From contig OZ024914.1 of NCBI GenBank assembly GCA_964017125.1, forward strand, positions 27,199,073-27,263,072: a stretch of 64,000 nt of DNA. Direction: 5' to 3'. The translations under genes were made by a program, and so were the position numbers. Source of the stretch: Flabesymbios commensalis. Lineage: Eukaryota; Annelida; Polychaeta; Terebellida; Flabelligeridae. Positions 12,101 through 27,100 of the stretch are shown here, in pieces. Positions within the stretch are counted from its first letter, which is position 1. The number at the start of each line of letters is the position of its first letter. Below the pieces are notes generated by a model. It did not search any database, was not told where the DNA came from, and saw nothing but the letters and a program-made list of their open reading frames with translations.

Positions 12101-15100
12101 TAGGCTATTTGATCATAAGTGCCTTAAACGAGCTCAAGTGTAGGCTAGTGTTATTGAGGCAGCTAGTCTATGTTGATCTAGTCTATCTGAATGCTGCCCT
12201 GGCAGTAACGCTATGTAGCCTAAGTCACTTGTACAGGTGTTGTGCACACATACAGGTGTGCACACATACGTGTAGGCTTGTATATATCGTCTTTCCCGCT
12301 CAGACTGACCCCATTTCCAGACAATAGGCATAGACCTCAACTACGCTGTGTAGGCCCAGAGGGGTAGGCTAGGCCTATCTACAAGTCTATACTCGCCGTC
12401 AGATTAACTTGTATCGCATGTTTTTCGCCGATTTCTCAGTCAATTCTCAACCGATTTTTATGACATTTTGCAAGGACTATTTTCTAGTCACGCGGCGACT
12501 ACCGTGATATTTTCATAAAAAAATATTATGTGGTTCAAAAGTTAGACCATTTGACATGTAGTAAATTTTAAATTACGACGTCCCTCTATAAACCCATTAA
12601 ACTGGTTAAATTAAAGTTTGTTTTTAGCCCTGAATTGCATTACATGCCAGATGGTCTAACTTTCTAGCTATACAATATTTTCCGAAATAGTCCATACAAA
12701 ATGTCATGAAAATCGGTTGAGAATTGACTGAGAAATCAGCAAAAAACATGCGATACAAGTTAATCTGACGGCGGGTATAAGCCTATAGACCTATAGGCTA
12801 TAGGCCTAGGCCTATAGATCATTAGAAATAGCAAGCACGACAATCATTAGGAGCTACAAGATAATTTATCATGTTTTTGGAGACGATGGAGAATTCAGAG
12901 GTAATGTAGCCTATCTGTCATGGCAGCTCATATGTTTGATAAACAGAATAAGACATCTTTGTCTTAAAATTGGAACTCGTATCGTAACGGTCGGAGCGTA
13001 ACAGCACTCGACCATAGAAATATACCTATAATGTAGGCCTATGTTCTGTGCACTCGACTGCGTCTCGTGCTGTTACTGCTCTGACCGTTACGATACTCGT
13101 TTCAATTTTAAGACAACAATGTATTTTTAGATATTATTAAACATAATATGTGTTGTTATCAGTCGTGCAAATATTACTTATTATGAACGTAGCCAAAGTG
13201 TTATGAAGCTTAAGGCAGCTTATCATCGTGCAATTATTGGTTTAATCACGTGACCCTGTATTATTGATAAATAATACAAGGCCAGGCCCAAACCTTACAG
13301 AAACTACAGAACACAGCGAAATCTGATTCTCCGTCCCAGAGTTAATTTACGCTATTATTTCGAGACAACTCACTCACGGTTTATTGTATCTTATTTCCTA
13401 TGACGGCATCACTGTTTAAGAACACATTTTGAACGCTGATTCGGTCTTAAGTGTCTTATAATGACGTTACAAAGTGTTGTTGACCGGCTGGTGACGTCTA
13501 TATAGTCTGCCTAACCTCATCGGGCATGTGTTGGCTTATTAGTGCAGGTGTGCACTGCGTGACCCTGGCGTGACAATGTCTTGTAGATTGCGTCCAGAGA
13601 GAAATTGACAGATTTTACTTCTAACGTAAGTCTATGAGCATTTTCCCGCGCTGCCTGACCCATTTTTTTAGCTAGCCTAAAGAGATAGACCTAGGCTACA
13701 TTAAAACTGCGTGGACATAATATTATCAGAATTTATTTAGGCCTAACGTTATCTGTTTACAAAGTAAGCTATTAATAAGAGTTTTTATGCGTGTGTGATT
13801 GTTCATAGGGCCTATGTTTAATAAACAGAATAAAACATCGTTGTCTGAATATTGGAACTCGTATCGTAACGTTACAACCCTGACCGTTACGATACTCGTT
13901 CCAATATTCAGACAACGATGTATTATTAGATAATACCGAAGTTAGTATCGGCGCAATCTTTACTCGATTGCACAATGCATCGCTCCATCAATTGATCCCT
14001 GTGTCCAGCCCTGGCCTGGTCACGGCGTGTTCCTTTTGAGATGCCGGGAAGCTAATCACGTCGATCACTGATAGCATACCTCACCACGAATTGAGCATTC
14101 TATTCAACCTACCTATAATAATTTCTAATTAAACCTCCAGCTTTTGTACGTTTAAGACAATATATATTTTAATAGCCGTATTTCCATATGGTTATCTATG
14201 TTATTGATCAAGCAATGCTAACTTCAATTCAATAAAAATGTCTTTGAGCGATATAGTAGTCAGAGCAAATGTCGTAGGAGCAATGGTCGTCAGGGCAATG
14301 ATCGTCGGAGCAATTATGATCGTCGGAGTGTCAATGTAATGATTGGCGGAGCAATGATCCTCAGAGCAACGATCAGGGCGATGTTCGTAACAATGATCGT
14401 CGGAACAAATTAGTTATGTTAGTTAAGTTTCTTCGCTTTTCCAGAGTGATTTTTTGGCCCAAGTGTAGGCCTAGTACTCGACACCAAAACTGAATGACGG
14501 GTGCTGATTTACCACCAGGTGAGGTGAAACACCATCTTTTCGTTGGATGGGTGTCGATAACTACACTTGGGCCAATTTTTTCACCACGTACAAAAATGTT
14601 TATTTTTATCTCTGGTTGTTTGTGTGGTGCGAGAAAAAGGTATTTTAACGTTTAAGATTAATTTATTCAAGCCTAACTGTTATCTGTTATCCACCTAATA
14701 ACATGTGCTTTTAAAAAGATTCTTATGACAGTTCTAGGCCTAATTAAATTGATTTTAACTGTAGATATGATTGAATATAGATATTTTGATTTGTATACCA
14801 TTTACAATATCACATTTTTTGTAATGTATTGTATTATTTAATGTATAACAGGGCACATATTTTAAAAATAGCATCTTTGCTAATGTGTATACACCCTGTC
14901 TAAATATTTTTTCTTAAATAAAATAAAAAAAGAAGATGCCCCAGTTGTGCTTCCCATTCGCGCAAAATAAACGATAATAGGTCTAATTTAGTCATTATGG
15001 ACAATGATGGACATTCGTAACTTAGAACCTTCGGAACATAGAACCTTCGGAACATAGACCTTCGGAATATAGAACCTTCGGATTATAGAAACCTTCGGAA

Positions 15101-18100
15101 CATAGAACCTTCGGAACATAGAACAGAAAAAAGGGGGTGTTACCTTCATTTTAGTCCAAAAATATACACGAAAATGGCGGACGTAGGCCCTACGCCCTTA
15201 TGCCCCCTCTGTATACGCATAGGCCTACATACGCCACTGTAGGCCTAGATAGGCCTTTTATGAATCAATGTGTCACAGATACCCAATGTAAACTGATAAC
15301 CTGCAACTATGTGTCCTATCCTTTCAGATTATACGTGTATGAAATAAATATTTCAGAATGTTTTGTGGCTGTCAAAGAAGATAGAATGCAAAATGGAAAC
15401 AATTATTCAAGACAAGGGGGTGACATCCACAGGCATGGTTCGTTACAAGCAACACTTTCATTCCTCAATTCAACATTTCCACCAAGCCGTAGAGAAGAAG
15501 AAGCACGTTTATGCAACTGTCCTTCAATTTTATGTGGACTCATATAAGGTGAGTTTGTTAATAGACACGGAACTATATAGATGACATATTTAATCAACAA
15601 TAACATGGCCAGGTTGCAGATGTTTTTTTGTAAAAGTTGTTCTAATTAAACTGCTATCTTTAAGTTGTCGTAATTATTAGATTAGGCGGAACGATTGACA
15701 TTGCTCATTGTATATGTGTCACTCATATAAAACTATAACCCTTTAACCGCCAAATTATTCAATCTGAATTTTCACCCACTTGAAATTGTGTCTAGCTGAC
15801 GCGATCCACAACTTCAAGTGAGTGAAAATTATTCAGATTTGACAAAATGAAAGTCAACTGTTTTCAAATATGCTGATTGATGTCATATTTTATCTTTAAC
15901 ATGTTTAAAAGGTGGTACTTATTGTGCTAATATGTTAAAGGGTTAACGTTATACCTGAGATAGCGAGAACTGAACAAAGGACCACGCCGCACCAGTGTTA
16001 GCCTTCGCCCTTACAGCGCTAAACCCGTTTTATTAGTAGATTCACTCACTGCTGTTAGGAATGAAATGTTTAGGCATCATGATTTGGAAATGTTTGGTCT
16101 AAAATTATGAGTAAATTTCAGCACTTGAAGTTGTGGATCGCAAAACACAACTTCACAACTTAAATTTACTTTAATCTGTGTTATTTGTTCTGCCTATAAC
16201 TTTTTTCAGGCTTAGGTGTTTTTAAAGCGATACAATCAGGCCACAAATCAGCATTTTTATTTTGGCTCCTTTATATGTCCATAGTATGTTAACATGTCCA
16301 TAGAATAGAATTGCATAATGTTTTTTTTAAATTTTGTGTTATGCATTTACCAGTTAAAAGAGAAATAAGGACGAGATTTAATTTCAGACGTGCTTGTCCA
16401 AAATAAGAAATACAGGGATAACTGACAAACGGGGTTTTCGGTACACTTGATAAGTTGCCACAGCAACCCATAATTTTAAATACTTCCGCAATTCTATGGA
16501 CATGTTCACATATAATTTGTTGATGACTATTTTAACCCTTGAAGGACTGAATTTGATAATTAAAATACTCGCCCATTTGACGTTGTATTTTTCACTGCCC
16601 CCTATCCAAAACTTCAAATGGATGAATTTAGATATATTTGCTACAAGTTCATATATTGTTACAAGTCCATAGTTATATTATGACACATTTCATCTTCCAA
16701 AAACCCCGATACTAGTATTCAAAAGGTTCTTAAAATGAATAAAAACGATTATAATCATTGGCACCCAAACGGTGAACACGATGTCCTAAATGTACACGCT
16801 GATATCAACATGGACCATGTACATATTGTGTTGTGTTAACATGAACCTCGGGCACACTAACCCTTTCTGTGTCCATCGGGCGCATTTCATTGGTTTTGGC
16901 AAATTAAATCAAATGACGTTTCTTGCAGTGGAGAGACGTGTTTACACACAAAGAATAATAATTTTATCATTACGGTTTCAAAATGATAATTATTTAAAGG
17001 GACTCAATCAGGCTAAAATCATTAGCCTGATTGAGTCCCTTTAAATAATATTTACTCACTTGAAATTGTAGGTTCTGCCAAGCAAGGGTTATATTTATTA
17101 CCAGTGTAACAGATATTGCAAAATGGTGTTCAAAAGTAATCACCAAATAAACAACCTATATCTGATAATAAAAATGCAATGATAATGGCTTATACATGTA
17201 GGGGCCTACTGACTGTACCAGACCATCGCGATAAAAGGTACTACTATACAATAAATCAAACACATTTTAGAATAAGGATTCTGTAAACAGCCGTTGGTCA
17301 AAAAATAGGTTGTATACAAAAACACTTATCCTTCGAATGCGCAATCCTGGCATGATACAGTATCTACATTGATAACGACAATTCGTCTGCATTGCCTATG
17401 AGCGAGCCGTAGGCCTACTTATAATAAATAATTTATTGAATAATTACAAGTTCAAATAATTTTAAAACATATCTGTTATTTAATAATGCACATTTAAAGT
17501 CTGTATTTTCATTGACAAACTCTAGCATCCAATGGAAGAGATGTCAAAAGACCCTGCACAATCAATACACAGATACTTACAGCAGGTTTGCTTACATTTC
17601 ACAAGCCCTTTTCCATTTCCTCACACTTTTGTGGAAACTTTTATCGGTAACTCGTTCAGTTCTACTCTTGCTTGGCAGAAAGGGAAGATACACCTTGATA
17701 TTAGGGGGTCGTATTTGCCACGTTAAAACGTAGCAAATACACTGATACCCTTTAATTTCAATAGGACAGTTCGCTGGTACTATTCTATCACCTCTAGTTA
17801 TAATCCCTGGTTTTCTTCACATTATTTTCTGATACATTCATAATAATTATGTACTGATTCCTCACAATACATGTTTAATTTAGTTATTATTAAAATAATC
17901 ATTCTCATAATCTGATTATACATGTACACTGTCATTTTGTAAACGGTGTTTTAGTTAGTGGGTATTTTCCCTTGGAACTTTTTTAGTCGAGCCTCGTCAA
18001 AACATTAATAGTACAGACATTATATAGCATGACTTCACACTAATTGCAACATAAACTCAACTGATTTATTGTCTAAAAATTATCCTGTAGGCGCATATTA

Positions 18101-21100
18101 CATCAAACATCTCAAGTAATTCGAAAAATGAAATGAACGGGGTTTTAGTTGACGCTGAAATCTGGGCGATAATGCAATTATGTGAAAACCAACCAATTAT
18201 TCCAATTGCATTGAATTTTCCGTAGAATGATTACTTTTTATTTGTAAGCCTAAAATACAACCCAGATTTTAGCGTCAACTGGGTAAGCATTCAATTGTTA
18301 CGGTACATTTGTTCACGAGTCTTTTTATACCATTATTTTTGCAACATTAAGAAAAAAAACAGAGAACACTCGACAATAGCCCGCCGCCTTTGTTGAACAC
18401 ATTTGAGCAGGATACATGAAAAACTTTTGAAGTTATCAAATACCACAGAGTAATATTTTTGAAGTAAAATACGAAAAATCGCATCTTGAATTTTTTTCAG
18501 CCATTATTGAATTTGTCAGAGAACTGGTCCTTAGTAACATACATAACAAATTCGAGCAGGATACATGAACAACTTTTGAAGTTATCGCGCCCACAAGGTA
18601 AAATTATTGAAGTGAAATTGCAGTAAATCGGTCATTTTGCATTTTTTTCAGCCATTATTGAACTTGTCCGAGAACTGCAGAGCAAATTTGAACAGGACAG
18701 ATGAAAAACTGTTATCGTGCCCACAAAAAAATTTTTACGCCTGCGTTCAACTTGCCTTGTCCCAAAAAGTAGAGGCAATAGGGTATATCGCTTACAATGA
18801 ATTTATACTAAATAATGTATAGGCCTGATGTAATTTTATTGAAAACTTGTACTCAAAAATGTATTGTCATCCCCTGCAGCGCTGTCCGCCTGCTGCCACC
18901 GCGCCGCATTTTCATAAAACGCGCATATATTTTTGTATTTTGCAACTTATGACTTGTGTCTCGAAAATATCTTTTTAAAAAATAGCAGCCAACTTGAAAA
19001 AAATCAACACGATGGTGAGTGGAGACATATTTTCTTGAATATTTTACTCAGAATCCAGTTTTTGAAGGAGTGAAGGTGAAAATATTTGTTTCTTGGTGGA
19101 AGGTTTGAAATAACATGTAAAGGCTTTGAGGGATTCGTGGAGGGGGGGGGGGGCAGTGATACCTAGCTGAGAGTCCGATTCCGGACTTAATTTTTGAACG
19201 TTTTAATTTTTGGGGGGCTTTAATCTGGTTAATATGTTTTTTTTTTTAACCACAGAACAGTACAACATGGATTATCTTATATGTTCGGTATTTCTCGTGA
19301 AGATTATTATTTTAACATACCGCCGAGGGGTTCACAACGAAAACAAGTCGAAAGGATTTCTATCCCTGTCAAAATATAGGCCTATACTATGCGAGTGTTG
19401 AGCCCACTTAATAGTTTATCCATAATTGCTCTATTGTTTCAATTGCTCAATTGTATTGATGTTTCTGAATTTACGTGTTTTTTCTGATGTTGGTATTGTA
19501 GCTGAGCAAGTGGTATAGACAGACAATAGGACAGCTTCCTCTACAGCTTCTACTACAGACGCCGGTGATGGCCAGGGGTCGAGAACGTGTGATGTTACGC
19601 GGCACTACTGCCTGGTACTCCGCCATAGCTGAATATCTCCACAGACATCCAGCCCCAGAGGTTCAACATCTCAACAAATTGAAAAACATCCTGCCTGTAG
19701 TTGACAATCTGTCTCTCAGGTCCCAAGCCAGACTTTTAATACACAGGTAGAATATAGCCTATTATAAGCCTGTCATCTTGCTGTACGTTGGGCTTCGTTG
19801 GCTTTATGAAACGTACACGAAGAAACTCCATGGTGTAAGCTACTACAGATGGTTATAAATTATGCCTATCTAAAAAAAATAGAATAAACATCAAATTTAA
19901 TACTTAGTAGATATACCTACACACTGAGAGGTATGGATAAAATGTTAATAGAAATAATAAACATAATAAACGTCTCAAGCTTACATGGGGGTAAGACATG
20001 TAATAGTAATATAACCTAACTACTAGTAACTAGGTAGAATGAAGAGCGTCCAGAGACCCCCACATCCATGATTTCGTTCATGATTTCAGTCAATTCCTTG
20101 TGCTGACTCACATCTCTTTCGCACGGGCCAATAACATGTCACACAGCATCTACAGGATACATCAATCAGAACAGGAGAGCTTGTAAATCTGAACAGGATA
20201 TTTGTCAATCAGAACAAGATAACCTGTCAATCAGCGTAGACAAACATCCCAATCAGTATAGGATAACATGTGAATCAGCGTCGGATAACACATCAATCAA
20301 CATGTAATAACATTTCAAACAACGTAAGATTAAACGTAAATCAACATGTGATTTAACATGTCAATCAGCACAGGATAACGCGTCAATCAACATGGTATAA
20401 CATGAAACATGTCAATCAACGTAGTATAACATGTCAATCAGCGTAGAATAACATGTCAATGAGCGTAGGATAACATCTCAATAAGCATAGGATAACATGA
20501 CACATAGCAATCAGCATAGAATAACATGTCAATCAGCGTAGGATAACATGACACATGTCAATCAGCGTAGCATACATGTAGCATGGACATGTCAATCAGC
20601 ATAGAATAACATGTCAATCACCGTAGGATAACATGTCAATCAGTACAGAATAACATGTCAATCAGCGTACGACAACATGTCAATCAGCGTAGGATAACAT
20701 GTCAATCAGCATGATAATCAGCATAGAATAACATGTCATAAGCATAGGATAAAATGAAACATGTAAATCAGCGTAGTACAGCATGGGTATATCAATCAGC
20801 GTAGTATAACATGTCAATAGCATAGGATAACATGTCAAACAGCATATCATGTCAATCATAGCATAGCATGTCAATCAAGATAGCATGTCAATCAGCATAG
20901 CATGTCAATCAGCATAGGATAAAATGTCAGTTAATCAGAATAGGATAACATGTCAGTCAACATAGGATAATAAGTCAATCAATCAGCGTAAGGCACCCAT
21001 TGCTAATATAAGTGACTTAAATCAGTGTAATCAATAAATACACGTCAAGTTAAAATCAAATTGAAAATAATATTGCAAGCTTTTTCAAAACCAGTTGAAA

Positions 21101-24100
21101 TCCAATATAAAACATTTTGTTATTTTTAGGATTGAGATTCTTCATCGTCTAATGCTGTATCCAGATCAGATGGAGCTGTCAGTTTTGTATGATATTTCTC
21201 GATGGAAGGAACAAGTTGCTGAAGGCCGTGATGACATAGCACTCAACGTTACTTCTAGCACTTACAACTTGGCTGAGCTCCATCAAGACAAGCTGCTATC
21301 ACCACAAGACATTGTCGAGTCCGGTACTCATTCCCTACAAAGAGTTCCAAAACTAAAAGCCAGAAATGTCATCGAAAACGACGGTCCAAGAGTGGGCGGT
21401 AGGCTGCAAAAAATGAAATCCAAATCATCAGGTAGCTTGTCAACCTTTGAAACCCTTGGAGTGCGGGTTGATGGAGCAATGCGCTCTATGATTGAGCCGT
21501 CTTATTCGAGCAGTATCTCTGACAAAGACTTATCCAGACAAAGTAGCGTTAACACACTGCCTTTGTCCAATAATCAGACTGATTTGACTATAAATGATGC
21601 AGGTAAGCCTGGGATTGGTACACAAATGAGAGCATTTCAGTCAAATGACGACTCAAAAGCACCGATGAGTGAGATACCTGGTGGCACTGTCCGCCTACAG
21701 AGCCAACATGGGGGTGTTATACCTAAACATGCTCCTGAAAGATATGTATCTCTTGGCAACAATCCCTCTGTTAAGTCACGTAAACCAAAGGCTGTAAGAT
21801 CACTAAACTTTGATTCAGTAGGTGAGACCACCGGAGCTGCCCAGTCGACGATGAGAATGTTTGGTAGCCTGGCGGATTCAGGTATCGGATTAACCCCTAA
21901 TGAACTATTGGTAAATACTGATCATAAATCACCACAAGCTGTTGGTGACGCCATATATGAGAACATGAATATAGTTCCTGGTTCAAATAGCTCACCACAA
22001 AAACATTTGAGATTCTCTGACGGGAAACAACTTAATTTAGACATGATTGCTCATAGTAAACTGGAGGACGAAGCCAAATTGGACCTTATGGCTGCCATGG
22101 TCGAAGATACTGATCATCGCCCATCTCAGGAGTTGTTCCAAGCTAGCTTTACTCGAGAAATGGCTGACAGTTTGTTATTTGAAGACAATGCAGTCTTGTC
22201 GGCTTGTTTTGGTGCTGATCCTCATCACATAAAAACTAGTGCTGCATTCCAAAAACGACTTATTCCACAGGCCCACTCACAAAAAAGAACAAGTCCACCG
22301 ATAGAAAAGACCGATAACGTGTCTTCTAAAATGTCGAACGAAAATGGAATAGCAGAACAAATTGTTGCTCATTACCTGCCACACACAGACAATGAGGAAT
22401 ATCGTTCTCAAAAGCTGAAGAGTGACAATCCATTTGTACCACCAATTGATACAGTGATAGATGGTAGGAACCCTGACAATTTACTTCAGCAGCACTTACA
22501 GAGGATAGATAGCAGTCAACTTCGTGATTATGGTATAGATATAGAGGAATGGGTGAGTCAGCAACAAATTCATGATGGTGAAGCGGGGCATAACCAGACC
22601 ACTATGCATTCATTGCCTCAATATCAGTCAGCACATGATGAACAACTAAAATTAGCTGCTTCCAAAGCCATAGAGAGTGCTACACAATCTGCAAAAAACC
22701 CGGGGAATGATACTGAAGCTGCTTCACCCACCCATAGCACAGGAAAAGAGAATACCGATTCTAGTGTTGAAATAGAGAGGACGAGTGACCTACCATCTCG
22801 GGATCATAGGTAAGCTCTACCCAATAATCACAAAATGTTGACTCAATGTTGGTTAAATTTTGGCTGATTGTCTGCGATGCTATCGTGTTTGCTGGGTAAG
22901 CGGTATGCATATTAATTGAACAGGTGGATATTTACATTTAATAGTAGGCCTACTGTTTTTTATCTGATGGAACCAAATAGTTTTGTAAAATGATTCCGTT
23001 ATATCCGACATACATGTAGCCCTTGAAATATGTATCTGATAAATATATGTATCTGATATAGGCCTACTTAGTATTCCTGTTGTTAAGAGTTAACATGTAA
23101 AGTAAAGAATGTCAAACAGAACAAGCATGTGATTAATTTCAAAAATACAAAATGTATTTCCAATTTCTTGAAATTGGTATTATGCCTATAAACTATATAA
23201 GTTATGGTATTTTATCTTCTTTGATTAGGCATATAGAAGCGGTTGAGTTACAGCAGGTACATCATCGCTTACATCAGCTTGAGATAGACGGGGTTGAACT
23301 TCAACAACTCCAGCTTGAGACATCATTAAATCATACGCAACATGTTCTACAGGTAGAGATAAACATTTTATGCATATAAGTACATGCCACTCCCCTATTT
23401 TTGCCAAATTTGCTTCAATTTCTTGTAATCTGAAAACTTCAACCAGCCTTTGGATGGGTGCCAGTCGATTCGCCCCAAAACCAACTCGCCCCAACCAACT
23501 CGCCCCATATTTATGCCAACTCGCCCCACATTTATACCAACTCGCCCCACATATATGCCAACTCGCCCCAACCAACTCGCCCCACATTATACCAACTCGC
23601 CCCACATCTATACCAACCCGCCCCTCATCTATACCACCCAAGTCCTTCTATTTTGGCGACGTTTAACATTATTTTTTATGTGTATAAATGTAATGTTAGC
23701 GAAATTTAATGTTAGCGAAATTTAATAATGCATTTCATGTTAGCGAAATTTATTAATGTGAATGCATTTATTGTTAGCGAAATTTAAGTAAATAAGTCCT
23801 CGTAGATTACGGTAATTATGAATGATTGTGAAACATTTTCTATGCCGCTTAAATTATTATCCATTGTTATGTTCATGGTCTTTTGGGCTGCAATGGTCTG
23901 CACCTCTCATTATAAGTAGCTCAATGGTCTACGTCCCTTATTATAATTAGCTCACTAATTAAGCCTTATTGACTCACGTTACCATGATTAGGCGTATGAC
24001 ACATTCTTCGGCCCAAGTCTGTTTTTCTACTCCCTAATTTAAAGCAGCCCCTTGGGATGACAACAATTTTCGTTTTTATTTCCGCACTGAAGTAGTGTAT

Positions 24101-27100
24101 CCCACGGATCATGTTTTTTTTTTTTTCAGAATTTTCATATTTTTACAAATATTTTTAATCAACATTTCTATGAAACCAGAAGTAACCCAAACAAACTATT
24201 TGTATACCCGAAGGACGATTAAATGTTTTCACAGCATTGGGCCACATGCTGATGGCATCGGCCCAGCGTTGGGTAGACAAGCAGTGCTGCAGGTGTGTCC
24301 TCCCGTGTCCTGACTACAAGACACCAATTAGCGGCAACTGTTCTGATCTTACCGTCTGATACGTGGGAATATGTGATGTAAAGTGCTGAATATTGCTGAC
24401 TTGTTTTGTTTACATGGCAATATACGACCTGGAAATACAACTATTTCTCTCTTTTTCGGTGCTTTAAAATTGTTTTTTGACTTTTTCGTATTTTTAGTTA
24501 AGATCAGTAGGCTATATAGCTTCATATAAATTAAATTTTCAAAATTGACAACATTGAAAATGTCTCATCCCAAGGGGTCCATTTAAATAACAACTGAATG
24601 ACAGCTTCTTGAAATCAAACAAATAAATATTTTAAAATTATTTCTTACTAATGTTCCCACCAAAAATGAATTAAAAGAAAATGGATATAAAGTTATTTCA
24701 TAATGATGTTCCCACAAAAAAATAATTTAAAAAAGGAATACATTTTACATGTTTTATGAGAACAAACATCAAATCATATACATGTTAAGACTATTTATTA
24801 ATACAAATTAAAAATATTTTGTATTAATTAAATGTATCGGCATTTGCTCAGATATCCTGCTATCTAGACACAACTTTAGCTTTGCCACACGATGTTATCG
24901 CAATGTGATCTGATAGCCATGACCGGGAGCCATAATAACACTGTGCGTAAATATTAGTAGTAGGCCTTTCTTCATATTCAGATAACCAATATATTAGTTA
25001 GACAATAGAATGTTTATTTCATAATGGCTAAACACTGTGCGATAAAATATTTAATAGTTCCTTCTAGAAATGATATGTTTGTATTTAATAACATGTTTAA
25101 ATTTGTTTTGGCGTAGTCTAATGTGGTTTGTAAGACCGTTAGGGTTTATTATGTTTCGTTAACCGGCGATTATCGCCGTCATAACACCGTCTGTATACCA
25201 TACATTTGCTCTGACCACCAGAGCCAAAAGATCTAAGGTGTTTGACCAAGCCTGGCGATGACCTGTTTTGATACTGCTCAGGCATTGGGATTTGAAGTTG
25301 AATGTCGTGTAATATGAAAGGAATAGACTATTATAATAATAAATAATAATGGAGAGTTCTTATATAGCGCACATACAATGCTCTGTGCGCTTCACACATA
25401 TTACCCCTGGTCACTGGATCTGTTCATTTATGTACCATTTACTATTACTATTACCTATTACTATTTACCCATCCCTGCTTTATGTATGTATATAATGCTT
25501 ATAAAACAACTTTAAAATATAGTGCTCTTTATAAGTTGTGAGCTATTATGAAGTAGTCCTATAATTTATTTTGATTGATTAGTGTGGTATGAGCAGTCAT
25601 AGGCCCAGCGTACTTGGTCCGAGAAGTGAGGCGAGTTGGCAAAAAACGTGAGGCGAGTTGGTAAGAGCAATGGGGCGAGCTGGTAAAAGATGTGGGGCGA
25701 GTTGGTAAAAGTTGGGGCGAGTAGGTCAGAGAGCTGGGGCAAGTTTGTAGTAGAAGTGGGGCGAGTTGGTAAAATAAGTGGGGCGAGTTGGTAAAATAAG
25801 TGGGGCGAGTTGGTTGGTGCGAGTTGGTAATGGGGCGAGCTGGTAGGGTGGGCGAGCTAGTTTTGGGGCGAATTGACTGTAATCCCTTTGGATTCACAAA
25901 AAATCAGAGATATTATGGTTACTTGGAAACTCCCAGGCTGTGTCACCGTTGGTGGGAATATCATTTTAATTTAAAAAAAAATTCTGATTACGAGTTCATG
26001 AGCTGATAAAAATGATCTACCGACAATTTTATAAAACTCACTAGTCTTGTGCATCCTCAGTTTCTTTTGTAGGGAATTTAAAATGGTAAGAATTTATGAT
26101 CACAGTTTTTCACGCCCACTAATAACCGACGGATTGACCGACGGAGGAGGCTAAACAGACATGTTAGCGGACACAAGCGTGTCAGTGGACAAACAACATT
26201 AGGGAGGTGTTTTCAACAAAAAAATAATAGTGGTTATTTCATAATCATTATACAGTATACTACCTAACTAAAATTTGTGGACGTCCACCTAACCAATCAG
26301 GGATCACATTTAAAAACTATGAGAATACATCAGCTAATACCCAACCTAACCGTCATTTTGTTACTAGTATATAAATTCAGATAGACTTGGACACATGGCC
26401 AAACCGGCTGTATTTCGCTGAATTAACATATATATGTCTCATCATGAGTGACATTTGCATAATTCTATAGTAAATTTTACCCTAGTGGCTAAAGTGTTTT
26501 ATGTGCTAGTGTGTCATATAAAACATATGGCTGCAACGTGTATATTGTTTCAGGAACAGGAGGATCTGATGGCGGTTCGTGGTGAAGCCTCTGGTCATCA
26601 CCAGAGAGCACATCGAGGTACAGCACGTGAAACAGACCATCACGAAGAGAATGAGAGTGAGGAGAGCGGCATATTTACTCACGCTAGCTCAGAATCTAAA
26701 CTCAGAAATTCCGTTTCCAGCTCAGCATCGCACCTTGGCTATAAAAGTTTGCATGCAAGCAGGCCGCTTAATTCACACAAAGATCTACGACGGACTCCTC
26801 GTCTGACCAAAGCCAATGAAACTGAAAACAATGAGAAATCTAAACGAGAGGAGTCAGCTATAATATCAAACGCTAAAATTCCACTGTACAGGTTGAATGG
26901 CAAAAGTAGAGCCGACAGTCAAGGTAATTCAAACAATATGGGATATGGTGAAAAATGTTCAAACAAGGTGGAGGAAAATTGTCATAACGCATGTTCATAT
27001 GCTAATACAAATAACACGACACAAGCTGAGATCACAAGTATTGATGAAAATTTCTCTGAAGAATTTACACATCGTTCTGTATCGGTTGACTACTGCAAAC

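Larger units (their letters stand above)
23462..25879. mobile_element. 2.4-kb foldback element with minisatellite arms
   Basis: Left terminus CAGTCGATTCGCCCCAAAAC and right terminus GGGGCGAATTGACTG are inverted complements. Each leads into a minisatellite of CCAACTCGCCCCACATT-like units, running in opposite directions (23470-23640 and 25620-25870). The interior of ~2 kb is AT-rich and has no transposase frame. It lies wholly in the intron before the last exon. The arrangement (short ends, repetitive arms, unique centre) is that of foldback elements. No target duplication was found. Confidence 0.65.

Noticed and set aside
20120-20995. CRISPR array
   Set aside because: Repeat units are contiguous and imperfect with no unique spacers, in a eukaryotic intron.
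23370-23725. Plus-strand frames with repeated PTRPT and QLAPH
   Set aside because: They arise from the CGCCCCAAC minisatellite; all three frames look equally open.
24230-24292. CACAG ... CTGCAG|GTGTGT bounded mini-exon in the last intron
   Set aside because: It has a stop in the required phase and overlaps motifs of the CAATGTTGG-type palindromic repeat.
25559-25897. 112-codon minus-strand frame with proline/serine repeats
   Set aside because: It is the inverted arm of the same minisatellite and has no splice or start context.
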